Source: Branchiostoma floridae (taxonomy: Eukaryota > Chordata > Leptocardii > Amphioxiformes > Branchiostomatidae). Taken from it: a DNA stretch of 64,000 nt. The notes under the pieces were generated by a model, which saw only the letters and a list, made by a program, of their open reading frames with translations, was not told where the DNA came from and ran no database searches. Positions 36,866-49,715 of the stretch are shown here, one piece after another (the stretch's first letter is position 1; each line of letters begins with the position of its first letter). A program made the translations under genes and the position numbers. Location of the stretch: NCBI RefSeq assembly GCF_000003815.2, contig NC_049994.1:8095065-8159064 (forward strand), written 5' to 3'.

Positions 36866-37092
36866 TTGTTTGTCATGAGCCAGTACTTAACACTTACAGT
36901 GATATGCATAGTGGCATTTAACCGGGTACGTACAGTGAGTTAAAAGTACAACACTGAGAACATGGCCACATTGGCAATGATTTCTTTTTGCCATAAGCCA
37001 GAATATACCTCAGGCAACGTGCATAGTGGTATTCAACTAGACATAGTGAGTTGAAAATACAACACAGAAATATCGCCACGCATTGGCAAAGT
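36866..37092. repeat. ~113-bp tandem duplication next to the methyltransferase 3' end
   Basis: Two copies contain CAGTGATATGCATAGTGGCATT / CAACGTGCATAGTGGTATTC, AGTGAGTTRAAARTACAACAC and CATTGGCAAWG in order. It probably falls in the 3' UTR of the gene ending at 37221. Confidence 0.75.
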
Positions 37093-37220
37093 TTCCGTCT
37101 CTTCTTCAGCATACTTTCTGAAAGTTTCAGAGACCGCTGTGAAGACGACAAACACACAGAGGGGTCCGTGTTCATTTTGTCAACGGACGCTCAACTCAAA
37201 TGTTATTCTCGATGGAACAT

Positions 37221-40200
37221 TCATTTTTGGCAAAGGTAGTGGCACTCTTCCGGGACCTCCGGAACATCCATGACCCCCAGGAGTCTCAACCCAGACTCCT
37301 GGAGCATGGTGCAAACCGACTGCTTCCCCCATATGGTCCCCAACCCCTTCCCCTTAAAGTGCATAGACACCGGCACACAGTGAAGAAGGCTAGTGGAATA
37401 CATGACCGGACCAAACGGGTTACCAACATTTTCTGAAATCTTAGAATTCCCCTTGATCTCGACCAATGAGAAGAGACCACCTGGCTTGAGGATACGGCGG
37501 ACCTCTTGGAGAGCCTCTTCCGGGAATGCCACGTCATGGATGGCGTCGAAGGCTGTGACGTATTCAAACTTGTTTGACCAATCAGCGGGCAGCTTGGCGG
37601 CATCGTGTGCAGCGAAGAAGGTGTTGGAGAGGTCTTCGGCTGCTGCCTCTTTGGTGGCGGCTGCCATGGCCTTGGGGTCGAGGTCAATGCCGTAAAACGT
37701 GCTGTTGGGGAACCTTGAAGCCATGATCAAGGAAGGCGCCCCCCTCCCACACCCAAGGTCGATGACATGAATTCCGGATTCTGTGTAAACAAGGAAAATC
37801 AATATTTGAGTGTTGATTGTACAAACAGTACACATATCCTCACTCACACATATCCTCACTCACACTTGTGCAAGTCTTACTCTCAAAACAATTATAAATT
37901 GAAACTAGATATCTAAGCGTAAGCAATGTTTCGCTGCAACTATCATGTTAGGTGAAGATGGAAAATTACAAGATTTAGTATTTATGAGTTTCCTTCGCAA
38001 TTTTCGGCAACGGCTTTATTATTATTTTCTTAGGGGGGCGTCGAAAGATTTGCAACATGGGCTGAGGTTTTCTATACAGGGAAAGTTTTTTTTACCGCCG
38101 TAAAACTCCATTTCTAGACATAACGCCGCCCCGTCCCCCCAGCAAAAAATAATAAACGCCGCTGCTCCGCAAGTCGGCGAAGAAGGCTAATCAGTATCGA
38201 TATTGTTGCTTTTGTTCATTTTTCGGCCATCTTAGTGTACTCATTATCTAGCCTGGTATCCAAATGATGAGTGTACTCGGGAGCTATATACGGCTGGATA
38301 CCGGGCTACTCATTATGGGACATTGAGATATAGAATTTCGTACCACTGAAATCAGCATGCTCTGACCAAGCCGAAACATTGACATTAACACTATTACAAA
38401 GATTTGCATAGATTTACATAAAATGTGCATAACGTACCCAGCTTCTCCTTGAGCCCTGGGATGGTGGGGATGAAGTGGTCCACTAGGGTGTCCTCGTGAT
38501 GTGACCTGCGCACTAGGTACATCACGTCCTGCAACGTGGAGTACGTCGAGTACGGGACTCCTGCAACATTACACATGAATTCTGATAAATGTCAAATCAT
38601 CATTATCAGTATCATCGTTATCATAATTGTTATATTTACCATCACCATCACATATCATAATCACTTTGGTATTATCACCATCATTATCATTACTATCGTT
38701 ATCATCGCCATCTTAATTATTACCGTCATCATCATTATCGTTATCATTATCACTACCTTTAAAATCGCTATCATTATCATCACCATCGATATCATCTTCA
38801 TTCTTCTCATCCTTATCATCATCAACACCATTATTATATATCATCATCATTGTAATCATGACATTACCAAAATACATGTCGAACAAAGCGTACTGTGCTT
38901 ATCATAGCCAATGGTTTATACCTGCATTTATTGAAAGACACCGTTTAAAGCTAGTATTTGAGTTAGGCTCGTGTATTTGAAATAGATCTAGTATGGAAAA
39001 TAGGTTTAAAGCTAGCTCAAGCGTTCTTTTGAGTTTTGTAACGCAAACTTTAACTTGATAATACAGAGGCCGTTTCAAAACCTTAGAATCATTTACACGG
39101 AGCGAAACGTTCTTACGGTCGGTCACCCGAAAGACAAAAGTCTGCTAAAGTTTAGAAGGATGTAAACTATGTGTTAACTACTCCGTCTGGAGTTATCCTG
39201 TGCTATTTTAAGGATGGATCGTGATGGAAACGTTTTGTTGCGGTCTTTCATAGACTGTCGAGAACGGTTCGCCAGATAGTCTGTTTTGGGAAGCCAGTCT
39301 GGCCTTGGTGAGGTTATCTTAGAATGGAGTTTCCAGACACCCATTTCTTCGCTTCTCTCCAAGGCCAAGCAAAAGAGAGAAAAACACATGGCATTAGGGA
39401 GTGCTGAATTTTTACTGTCAAACGCTAGTTGCTCGGTATGGCATTGAAAAATACTGACGTGTCATTAGTCGAATTGATGTTGGATTGTTGCTATATGGAT
39501 GAGCGTAATATCTCTGTGCAAAAATTGAGCTAAGTCGACCTTTGGTGCTACCATTGTTTGACCCTTACAGACAATTGATCATAAATACTTTAATGCTGCT
39601 AAAGCTAAGAGCACAACCCGCCGTACGTGCAACTTGTCCGTACGTTTTTTGGGGTGACATAAGCCCGCCACTTATTTCTAAAAATAGCAGGGAGGGAGTG
39701 CGTCAACACGGCAACACAAAGTTTTGCCTGCATTTGAAGTTCTACGGCGTGTCTGCGTGCTGCCAAATCCGTCGGATTCCGTACGAGTTCGAACGGAGGC
39801 GGTACTTACCACTTACGGATCCCCCCCCCCCCCCCACAAAAAAAAAAATTGCCAACGGATTTGCACGCAGACAGCACGCAGTTGCACGTACGGCGGGTTG
39901 TGCCCTTAACTTAAAAGTCATGCGATCATGAATAATTAAATGCTGTTGTTAAAGATACGTACCAGTAGGACCGTCCTTCGCGAAGCACTTGACCACCTCG
40001 CCTGTGGCCTGAGCGAAGCAGTCGGCCAGCTGACAGAAGGGAGTGACTGACCGCCTGAACTGGGACAGCAGGACGGGGATGCGGTGTCTCGGCAGGAAGA
40101 ACGTCTCCTTCTCCATGTCCACCACGTCAATCACTCCAGACGTTGCCATGGCACCCACCCACTCGCGAACGTACCTGTGTACGGTTTATACATATATAGA

Positions 40201-43200
40201 TTAAAACAATTAAAGTGTGTATGACACCCGTCAATAGTTTAATTAGTTTGGTAGGTCACAAACAAACTAAACTCTTTTTTATAACTATTGCCTGACGTTT
40301 CGGGGACCGCTTTGTAAAGATTCGTGGAAAGTCACTGTGTAAATGTAAATATTTTGTACTTTTTACGTTTGTGCTCGCATCTGTAATAACTGTAAGCAGC
40401 GACACCTAGTGCTGCAGTACAATGAGAACCAGAGAGAATTGCCATTTGTAAAGTGACAGACGGTCTTTGAAACTTCTAAGGTGGAATAAAGCAATGGGTT
40501 GTGTAAAAAGAGTATCTTCATTCAGTGTTTATGACACGAGAAAACAACAATTTCGTTATGAGGACAACATACAAAACACACAAAGCGTCTAAAAGATTTT
40601 TTCAAATAATCAATGATATTATTTGTTGAGCACTATGTCAAATGGCTCGGCCGTAGCTATGTCGCCAACGTGCCGAAGTTTCAGTAAGATGCCCCTTGAA
40701 CTAAACTTTGATATGTGATTTGTCTTATACAATATAGTTTGATCGAAATGCGAAACTTTCTTGTAGGAATTAACCCCCAAACTTTCTAGAGTTGCTGTAA
40801 GTAGCTCTGGTAGTACTTGGCTAAACCATTATTGAAGCAACTATCCGTGTGCAGCTCCCAATTTAAGTGTCATTGTACCATATCATACAAGCAGCACCAT
40901 TAAGTGCAGGCTCTATTCAAGAGCAGCTGTAAATAAGACTAATCAGCGTTCGTGTGCCAGACATTATTTTCTAAGTTTAAATCGGGAATGCATGTCTTCA
41001 TTTAGCAGTTAGTAACGCGGGAGGGGTCAAAGTACAATACAACACATGTGTATAAGACGTACTAGTAGCCCCGTATCTAACGGGACATTCTATTATACAT
41101 AAGTGTTTGTCTTAGATGCGTTGTATAAGACGAAAATAGTGACCTACTGACGTAATGTAATGATAACAGTTCAGTGTTACGAAAAAAAAATAATTTTTAA
41201 AATTTCCTGTGTTTAAAGTCCTTGGGTTACTATATCTAAAAAAAACTTATTTATATCTGAACATTTATGATATAAAAAGACTTGTTATGACCGAAGTCAG
41301 CATAAATAGATACATTGTTTGTATCATCTGTTCTTTTCACAGCTTAGTTTGACACACATCCGTTTGTTTGATATTAAACACTTGATATCGCTACATAGCC
41401 ATCCTGTTGTAAGTATTTGTCGGCTAATATTTACCATTTGATAGCAGGGCCACCCATTCGGTGTAAAGCTAATGGGTTCACACGTGCGTATACATGTATA
41501 CTAGTATTCATGTCCGTTTGAACCTTTATTTCGAGGTCCGTATGGAATTCTTAGACTCTACCAGGCTCCACAGGTCGCTTGAAAAAATTGTAGAAAAAGG
41601 ATAAATATAGACAGATACCCAGACGAGTTAGCTGGGTCGCGAACCATTCTCATTGGGGTCCTTTGGTATGTTTCGCATCGATATTCAGCCAATTTCTACT
41701 AATATTTTCTATCGACCTGGTAGAGGCTGAGAATTCCATACGGACCTCATACGGACTTGAATATACGTACGCTCGTGTGAATCCCATTTACTAGCCCTGG
41801 AATTCTATGTACATAGAACATTTAACATGACTGTACTTTAAAAAAAGAGGAAAAATTCAAGACAAAAATAACGAGCGTCACTCAATATCATCGTCTCTAT
41901 ATCATTCTCTATCACATATCCTTACAACAGGCACATACTTAGCTTTAATTTCTAAACTTACCACTGATTCTTAATTCCTTCTCATTCTTACGTTTTTACA
42001 TAATTTCGCATACTTTCTAATTTTACACTGACCCTCTATTTATATATATGCCGCGTCCCTGAAATAATCTGTTGAGTCCGTTTATAAACAACTAACATCC
42101 TGGCCTCTGTGATAAGAGAGATACTGCTATTTTTATCGATACAGGCGATTGACCATTGACACAACTTTAATGGTGTCTGTTTGCAGTTTCTCTCAAATGT
42201 TCTGAACATTTTACATTGTTTTGGGAAATGAGATAAAATGAGATGTGCGTTGTAGGTACATATTCAAGTTTGCATCAGCACTTCATTTCTTAACAGGCAT
42301 GAGTAACTGTTACTTGGGCTATTTGCACTACTGTATCATCAGGAACATGAAATTTGACCTAAGGGACTTGTATTATCACAAGTAAGATTGTATCACTCCG
42401 CCCCATATGGCATGGCAGACGGGGGAAAAGTATAGAACTATAGATATAGGTTACTGCGTTGTCGGCATATATCATATGGCCTTAGCTTCTTCGATCAATA
42501 TTGACCATGGGGGAAATGCTAACTGATATCAGCGTTGATGGACAGATACAACAAGTATCGAGACATGAGAGCGTAACAGTTGTACGTCCCACAATATATG
42601 TTTATGTGCCAAGAGGGAGGACTAACTGACTCAATAGGAGAATTTGAAGTAGGGTTGCGAGGGGTGCCTGGGAAATGCTTTTTACTACTTAGATCGGGAT
42701 GGTTTTTATCTAAATTCTTATTTACACCGGGAAGGACACCTAATGTGGTGTGTGGTGGGTTCTTTAACGTGCTCAGGGTATGGCTTTCCCCAAACAGGGG
42801 GTTTAGCTCCATTTAACGTCTTATCCGAGGGACGCCCTAACCGAATGATAGGTACTCATATTTACCTGAGTGAAGTGAAGTAGGTCGTGTTAAGTGAATT
42901 TCCCAATATCATATCAGAGGATTCGAATCCAGGATCTCTGGGTTCTGGGACAAAACACGACACTTTTCTTGTAAAACGACTCCAGAATCCATTTCCGACG
43001 CCCGGTAACACTAATCTTCCCCATTTTCGAATCCTGAATCTTTCTCACATATAACACGCACTTGTAGAGCCAGCGCGAGAGGTTACCTAAACATTTTTAT
43101 TTATTTTTCCTTACAGTACTAGTCCTGTCTAATGTTTTAATGTTTTCAACCGACAATTGGAATGACTGCGCACTCGCGTATACGGATAAAATGTCATAGA

Positions 43201-43921
43201 CCACGATAGGTTCTTTAAGCTGTTGTTCGTACGTGGGAAAATATGCTAATGAACAATTTTATATGGCAATGACCTCTTGCCATTCTCCAATTCAGGGTCA
43301 ATAACCCGCCTATTTCTAGGTGTATATGTCTATCTCTCCTTTTGATTGGTTTATAACTCTTGTATCTCACTTTTTGATTGGTCAATGTCATAATTCACCG
43401 ATTTAGATTATGCACCCTTCACTTTGATTGAATGGAGTCATTTATTGTATCATTTTGCAAAAAAAAATGGCTGAAAAATCTATATTCACCCCTTTTGGCA
43501 CTTTTATGACGTGATGATTACCACACAATACATTTTCTCGGTACAACTTTTTTCATTATGTTCACTATCTCCGGAGAGGAAAAATGTTTTTCCTTTTCTA
43601 AAACTAGCGATTATCGATGTATATAAGCGCGCTGATGTCCTTTACAATTTTTCATGCCGCGTACTATTAAAGTGTGTACACTGACCTGACTCTCATGCCG
43701 GCGGCATCGGCGATCTCCTGACACGTGGCCGGCTCTTCCAGCCGCCCCATCACTTCGAACAGCCCCGCCCGGGACCCGACCGACATCGCCATACACACGA
43801 ACCCCGCCTTCACGATCTCAAACATCTTCATGGCGAACTCCATGGTGGATTCCTCTCCCGATGGTTGGCTACCGGGCGGGGGCATCATGAAGTCGGGCTG
43901 CTGATGATCAGGAGTGCTCAT
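37221..43921 (-). CDS. SAM-dependent methyltransferase, winged-helix + Rossmann type (4 coding exons, 376 aa)
   Basis: The exons in coding order are 43921-43686, 40174-39963, 38560-38438 and 37780-37221. Intron phases are 2, 1 and 1, and the sum is 377 codons including the stop. Residues about 25-80 form a winged-helix-type dimerisation region (MKMFEIVKAGFVCMAMSVG, GLFEVMGRLEEPATCQEIAD). Exon 2 has YVREWVGAM and exon 3 has GVPYS and IPGLKEKL, as in uncharacterised Rv2258c-like enzymes. Exon 4 carries the class I fold: motif I VIDLGCGRGAP, the acidic loop FYGIDLDP, an AHDAAKLP strand, AFDAIHDV and the post-motif LKPGGLFSLVEI. It is a probable small-molecule methyltransferase in the cytosol; the substrate is unknown. 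All SAM-binding motifs are intact. Upstream a CTCTCCCATAG acceptor precedes the ATG, so a separate 5' UTR exon exists (see 49716-49822). Confidence 0.92.
38590..38875. repeat. (ATC)n-type imperfect microsatellite
   Basis: ATCATC/ATTATC/ACCATC units run for almost 290 bp inside intron 2 of the methyltransferase gene, next to the exon-3 acceptor. Confidence 0.9.
39604..39911. mobile_element. Short-TIR foldback MITE
   Basis: The left end AAGAGCACAACCCGCCGTAC (about 39605) pairs with GTACGGCGGGTTGTGCCCTT (about 39890). Inner inverted bits (CGTCTGCGTGCTG-like) and a poly-C/poly-A junction (39820-39848) are present. It is in intron 2 of the methyltransferase gene, 50 bp from exon 2, and has no transposase. 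Confidence 0.8.
41466..41793. mobile_element. Foldback MITE (TGGGTTCACACG family), copy 1
   Basis: AATGGGTTCACACGTGCGTA at the left pairs with CTCGTGTGAATCCCATT at the right. Inner arms GAGGTCCGTATGGAATTC and GAATTCCATACGGACCTC also match. It lies in intron 1 of the methyltransferase gene. Related copies lie at 52595-53096. Confidence 0.9.
42690..42965 (-). mobile_element. tRNA-derived SINE, minus orientation
   Basis: The minus strand reads CAGAGATCCTGGATTCGAAT (B-box region), then CTTCACTCAGGTAAATATGA, and AAAGAACCCACCACACACC. It matches the body of the 34790 and 56480 copies. Confidence 0.7.
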
Positions 43922-44005
43922 GGTGTTGGGGTAAAGTTGTCAAATCTATGGGAGAGAAAATATGAAGGTAAAACAACGTGCTAAGCTCCCCGTGGTACAA
44001 GTGGT

Positions 44006-44168
44006 GTAGTCTCCAAGCAGATCCTACGGTGCCTTAGAGATAGTATCAAAGCTGGTCAAGGAGTATAGCCGGCACCGGTGCCCGTTTGACTCTCCCTTTG
44101 GCCGGCTATACTCCTTGCCCAGCTTTTATACTATCTCTAAGGCACCGTAGGGTCTGCTTGGAGACTAC
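44006..44168. mobile_element. Foldback MITE with 8-9 bp target duplication, copy 1
   Basis: The arms TAGTCTCCAAGCAGATCCTA and its complement extend for about 65 bp to a CCGGC core. The direct flanks CAAGTGGT(G) and CAAGTGGT(A) look like a target-site duplication of 8 or 9 bp. A sister copy is at 48986. That size of duplication suggests a Mutator-like or hAT origin (inference). Confidence 0.88.
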
Positions 44169-44831
44169 AAGTGGTAACGCAACCCTGCTCATTAGCCGTA
44201 TAGATTGATTCCATGGATCCGTCGGTCTGAGTTTGAAAACAGGGTCGACCACAGCTCGGATATGCTGTAAGGGGTACGTTCGTCATTTCAGATTGTTACG
44301 TAAAGTCAACGGCCCCGCGTATGACCGAGGAGATTTTATATCTCCTATATCTGATATAAAAGCTCCTTGATATGACTGACCTTTAGATATAAGCCTCAAA
44401 CCTCTGTACGCGCACGCAAAAGAACCCAACACATATATCGAAAAGAGCAGGGCTCACCCGATGTGGTTGGGTAAAGCGTGCTACGTGTGCCTTAGGGGGG
44501 CACTCTCACCAAACTTGCGTCAAGCTTGTGTCACTGCGGGAGTCGAAAGATACTCAACGAATTTCAGACATAAAGAAGGGATTTTCGTACTTTTTGTGTA
44601 TTTTTTCGTCTTCTAAGCCATACTTTAACATATTACGCAATATCTTGATTATAAGAAATCGAAGAAAATAACAAAACAGTGACGCCGTGAACGAACTCCA
44701 GTGACGCAAGCTTTACGCAAGTTCACCGAGATTGCACCTTTAGCTAAGCCGTCTACAAGGTAACACATTGCCCATCTACAAGATAGCACTTTACCTTAGC
44801 CTCTCTCTCTCCCCCTCTCTCTATCGACGTC

Positions 44832-45139
44832 CGTCTCTCAACAGTGCTAAACACGAAAATGATAGGAGGCACCGAATAAGACTGTTCTCTGACGTACTTT
44901 GGGACGATCTCTCAACAGTACTGAACACGAAAATGATCGGCAGCACCGAATGAGTATGTTCTCTGACGTACTTTGGGGCGATCTCTTAACAGTACTGAAC
45001 ACGAAAATGATAAGAGGCACAGAATAAGACTGTTCTCTGACGTACTATGGGGCGATCTCTCAACAGTGCTAGACACGAAAATGATCGGCAGCACCGATAA
45101 AACTACAGTCTGGTCTCTGACGTACTTTTGGACAATCAA
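44832..45139. repeat. 74-bp minisatellite, four copies
   Basis: CTCTYAACAGTRCTRAACACG recurs at 44835, 44909, 44983 and 45057, exactly 74 bp apart. Each unit also holds GAAAATGATNNGNGGCACCGA and TTCTCTGACGTACT. A CT-rich tract (44800-44822) precedes it. Confidence 0.95.
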
Positions 45140-45574
45140 GCAAGCGTAAATACGTCACATTGTTAGGGGTAAGTGGGACAAGATGTTGACAAGAATATTG
45201 CAATTAAAATGAACAAAAAGGCAGCTAATGACTCTCTGATTGGTATCCATGGTATCATGCAGACGATTGTTATTATGTTTCAATGAAGTGGTTTAATTAG
45301 CTTCACCTAGCAACGGATTCCATAAAAAGATGGGAATTTCGGTCTTTGATTATCAATGGCAGTTATCAGCAGCAACCAGATCAGGGTATTTAAATAACAC
45401 ATTCATACAAAAAGACCGTTCGATCGGTCGGACGCCGACCCTTCTTTTTTTCGTCTTCTTTCTTTTGAGGCTATCAACTTCTACATGCTGAAGCCTTTAT
45501 ACAGGTTGTAAGGTTTGCATTGTAGTGCCTAAGCTAGTGGTACACAGGTCAGCAAGTTTCTTTCATGTATCTTT

Positions 45575-46310
45575 TAGCAGAGTTTATTTTCACACGAAGA
45601 GGTTGCTAGCCCCTTTTCTGTAACACACAGCTCCTCGTGTGTGGGACCTTCTTTTTTTATACTTCTGAAAGACAAATGCAGCCCTAAACAAGATATCTTA
45701 CTCCCGATGATTTTTAATTTAGGACGCGGTCACATAGGTCGTGCGATCGTCGCACGATCGCTAACTTTGGGCATTTTGGAGGACAATAATGTACGTCTCC
45801 TATAAAGTTTGACTGTCTTGGTACACAGAATGCTGTTCTGGATCCATATCAGTAGTATAGTTGGTTCTGTTATACACCCTCACATTAGGTGAATATCGAT
45901 CGGACGACGAGCTCGAGTCTGCGAGCTCTAAATTACGAGGAGGCATGACCCTGACGGGAAGGGGGAACTCTGCTATTTCTTCGTCGGCATCAGGGTCATA
46001 CCTCCTCGTAATTTAGAGATCGCAGACTCGTCGTCCGATCGATTTTCGCCTAATGTTTATTTTTACACGGAGAGGTTGCTAGCCCTTTCTCTGTAACACA
46101 CAACTCCTCAAACGTAGGATCAACGTTTTATGTCCCTTCTAAAAGACAAGTGCAGCCACAACCGAAATATCTTAGCCCCGGGGGGTATTTCAATTAGGGC
46201 GCGCTCACCTAGGTCGTGCGATCATGGTACGATCGCTGACTTTTCAGTATTTTGGAGGACAAAATGTACGTCTCCTGCAAAGTTTAACCGTCTTGGTACA
46301 AAAAACGTCC
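45575..46310. repeat. Direct ~255-bp repeats flanking a long palindrome
   Basis: 45575-45835 and 46056-46310 are direct copies (GAGGTTGCTAGCCC, CTGTAACACACA, GGTCGTGCGATC, ATTTTGGAGGACAA, TGTACGTCTCCT). Between them 45892-46052 is an inverted repeat with arms ATCGATCGGACGACGAGCTC.. and ..GACTCGTCGTCCGATCGAT. Just beyond copy 2, read on the minus strand, TGTGGCTCAACTGGTAGCAG resembles a tRNA 5' half. Confidence 0.85.
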
Positions 46311-47254
46311 TATGTAACTACGCCCTTGCCAACTATTGTTAACCTGTGAGGCTGCTACCAGTTGAGCCACAGTGACAACCAACCCTCAAACACATTGATG
46401 CTAAGTATCAGATAGTTGACACGCAGACAGACAAACCAAAACAAATACCATACGTTTTCATGGATGTAAGGCTGTCAGATCATAAGTCGTGCGATCGTTG
46501 TACGAATTTGATGACATGGGAATTTCTAGCTGGCTGTGACAGAACCATCAACCGAAAATGATCTAAGCCAGCCCTTTGGGTGGTATTAAAAGACAGATGA
46601 ACTTTGTAAGGCTCCCCCCCCCCCCCAAAAAAAAAAACACCACTCACTTATAAAAGCATCTATCTGTCCAAAAACCAGACCTTCTTCTGACATTAGTTGC
46701 TGGTGCCTGTAGTTATAGAAACAACACTCTAGCTTCAAGAAAATGTTTCTTATTTAAAAGGCCAAGACGGAGCCCGACTGTGTCTTTAATGAGGGTGGTT
46801 TTAATTTACTCCCACGTTTTAATAATTTGTTTAATTTAGTCTAACTGGGGGATGAGAGACCCTGTCAAGGGTGATCTATTAATCGAAAGGAGAGCCAATT
46901 CAAGCGAAGGCTGCTTTCCAAAAATAGCCACCGTTAATGAACTCATTAAGTCTTAAGCTATCTGTAGCTCAAACATGTTGAATGGATTACGCAACACCGA
47001 GCACAAGAAAGCAAAGAATGCAGAAAAGGCCGGTATGATTTGGATACAACGTATGGTTGTTGAAAGGGCTTATCTATTTTCGTATTTTCTAGAAGCTGAT
47101 CACTTGGTCGCCCTTCATTAAACGACTTCCACGCAATAGCACAGAGGCAGTAATTGTCAAGGAAAGAAACATCGAATATAAAAGAATAAGCAAGCGTTTA
47201 TTCAAATCAATCCCTTGCACTTAAGCGCACAATTTTTTTTCCTTGGTCTTTAAT

Positions 47255-47480
47255 ACAGTGTGTTTGGTCCTGAACCAAGAGGTCCTGGGCTCAAACCCCG
47301 GGACGTGCCGTCGACGTAAGGCCCTTGGGTAAGGCACTTAACACGTCTGTTTTCTCTCCACACAGGAGTAAAAAAAATTGGTACCAACGGTTGGGGAGGT
47401 AAAAGGTGGTGGAAAGAGAAGGATGGGCCTTATCTACCAATACCGTGCCCTAGAGAGAGGGAAATGGATAAAAAAACACT
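47255..47480 (+). mobile_element. tRNA-derived SINE-like copy
   Basis: GGTCCTGGGCTCAAACCCCG (B-box-like) is followed by CCCTTGGGTAAGGCACTTAA, a core also seen at 52009 and, on the minus strand, at 56670. The head is too degenerate for a functional tRNA. Confidence 0.6.
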
Positions 47481-47617
47481 ACGTCCTCAAAAATTCTATG
47501 AGACTACTTATACCTTTTTTTTAAAGATATCATAATCTTTTACACATATATTAATATCTTATAAAGAACACTATCGTTAGAGTCATAAATGGCTGATCAT
47601 GATCATCAAAGTTACTT

Positions 47618-47925
47618 AGGCCATGTTAAACTATTTAGATGACATCCTCTGGAACTCTAAAAATGATATAGATTTCATAATTCTTCTTCGCCAAACTTTT
47701 CTTTGATTCGTTCGGTTGCATCAGATTTGGGATTCCCTGGGGATGTTATCCATATGGCTAAATCAACGTGGACATTTATAATTATGGCATACATTTACCC
47801 ATCTCGCATCTGCTTTGCACGATGTACAGTATGATAAGAAACGTCTTTTTTTTTGCAAAAGGATGGAAATTGATGCGCGCGCGGAAGTCATCCATATAAT
47901 CAAATCAACATGGCCTAACTTCGTA
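47618..47925. mobile_element. GGCCATGTT-ended MITE, copy 1
   Basis: TTAGGCCATGTT at the left pairs with AACATGGCCTAA at the right. Inner ends carry GATGACATCC and the complementary GGAAGTCATCCATATAATC. The TTA/TAA flanks are compatible with a 3-bp TWA target site (Harbinger-like, inference). Confidence 0.75.
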
Positions 47926-48537
47926 CACGACCAGTACAAAATTACCTGTTGACGTTTGGGTGATCGTCTGTCTGTCTTCTCCCTCAGGGTAACACCAACT
48001 GGTTACGGATAATTTCCAGTCCAACAATAACAAGAAAAGACTGTCGCAACGGAAAATTAAAAATGACATCAATCGCCTTGTTCATAGATCCCAAGGCAGA
48101 TCTTCCCAAACCCATAGTGACAATCCCTGTTTTCTGTTAAAGATACATGCACTTTGTAACACGTAGGCCCACAACTAAAAAAAGGTCCCGAAACAAACAA
48201 CGATTTGTAATGGCGACTCTGATAAATCTTAAATAAAACATTGTTTAGAGACCTTCTCAAGCTTGTCTTAAGCACTTATATATCTCAAGTGTATATATCT
48301 CAAGATTACAATTGTTGCATTCTTAAAATCATTTTGAATTCAAGTTTGCATTGTACATTTCTATTAAGCTTTATATTATGCCAGAGCTTCTTTTCTGTCC
48401 AGTCCAACAACAACAAAAAAACAACAAATATCAATTTGAAATTACAAATAAAACAAGGAAGCTAAAATGACCTGAACATCAAACCCGAAAAAAATCTGAC
48501 AAAAGAGACAACCCGATTAAAAAACGCATAAAAGGAC

Positions 48538-48830
48538 CCCCAAAACAAGCCGGAAGCCTAACCTCTGCTTGGAGAGCAGAAACGTATGTGGTCTCTAGGT
48601 CTACACTCAAGTGGTATGCTAAAAACGTGTACAGAGGAATTTCAGGGAGCAAACTTTACTCACAAATAATCTCCTTTGAGTAAAGTCTACCTTCAAAACA
48701 AGCCAGAAGCCTAACCTCTGTTTGGAGAGTAGAAACTTCTATGGTCTCCCAGTCTACACTCAAGTGATATGCCAAAAAATGTGAAATTTCAAGGAGCAAA
48801 CTTTGCTCATAAATAGTCTCCTTTAAGTAT
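48538..48830. repeat. ~154-bp tandem duplication
   Basis: AAAACAAGCCRGAAGCCTAA occurs at 48543 and 48697. Both copies share CTCTGYTTGGAGAG, GTCTACACTCAAGTG and GGAGCAAACTTTRCTCA. Confidence 0.9.
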
Positions 48831-48985
48831 AAACTCGCTGTATGTACGAAATACACATCAAGGGAGACCTTAGATGACCTGTTCACACTTGGCAACCATC
48901 CTGATTATTTCTTCATCTGACGACCTTATCCAGAAGTTGGCGCAGTCTTAAAACAACAAATGTGGTAAAGTACTTTCTAGTCAAC

Positions 48986-49178
48986 ATTGGACTAATCTCC
49001 AAGCAGATCCTACAATGGCATAAAATAGTACCAAACTGGCCAAGGAGTGTAGTCAGCCAAGAGGTGTCCATTTGCCATGTAGCTGCCCGGTAGCCAAACA
49101 CACTCCTAGGCCAGCTTCACTCCTCTGCCAGCTTTTGATACTATCTTATGCTACCGTAGGATCTACTTGGAGATTAAC
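48986..49178. mobile_element. Foldback MITE with 9-bp target duplication, copy 2
   Basis: TAATCTCCAAGCAGATCCTA at the left pairs with TAGGATCTACTTGGAGATTA at the right. The flanks ACATTGGAC / ACATTGGAC are an exact 9-bp direct repeat. Same family as 44006-44168. Confidence 0.9.
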
Positions 49179-49715
49179 ATTGGACTAGTACGAAGCCTCG
49201 GACAACAAAACAGCAAATACGGGACATATAAGTCAGCACATGAAGCGGGAACTGAAGTAATATTTCGCCTATAATAAGTGTAAATAATATTCTATCATAA
49301 TGCCTTAGGCTAATACTAGTTAGGTTGTAGAAATTATTGAACAGTTATACTAAAGAGCTTGCACAATACACATATCTAATAGTATCTAAGCGGTTGACGG
49401 TACGTTTTAAAAGGGAGAACAGAATGCTTTACAAGTTAAAATAAAGACATAAAAATAGCATTAATAATGCAAGAAATGGATGATGCGACTCTTTGATAGC
49501 AGTGAAGATTTTGAAGCTCATCGCGTCAACATCACAAATCAACATCAAACACTTTTCTCCTGTCTTCAAATTAAATTGACTAATCAGAAAAATAATTGAT
49601 CATCGTAATTAAAACTATTAATTTCTTTCCCTATTAGACTTATAATACATATGTTCTATCTAACATTTGGCTATTCAAAAGAGCAAGCAAAAAAGACTTT
49701 TTCTGAAACACATAC

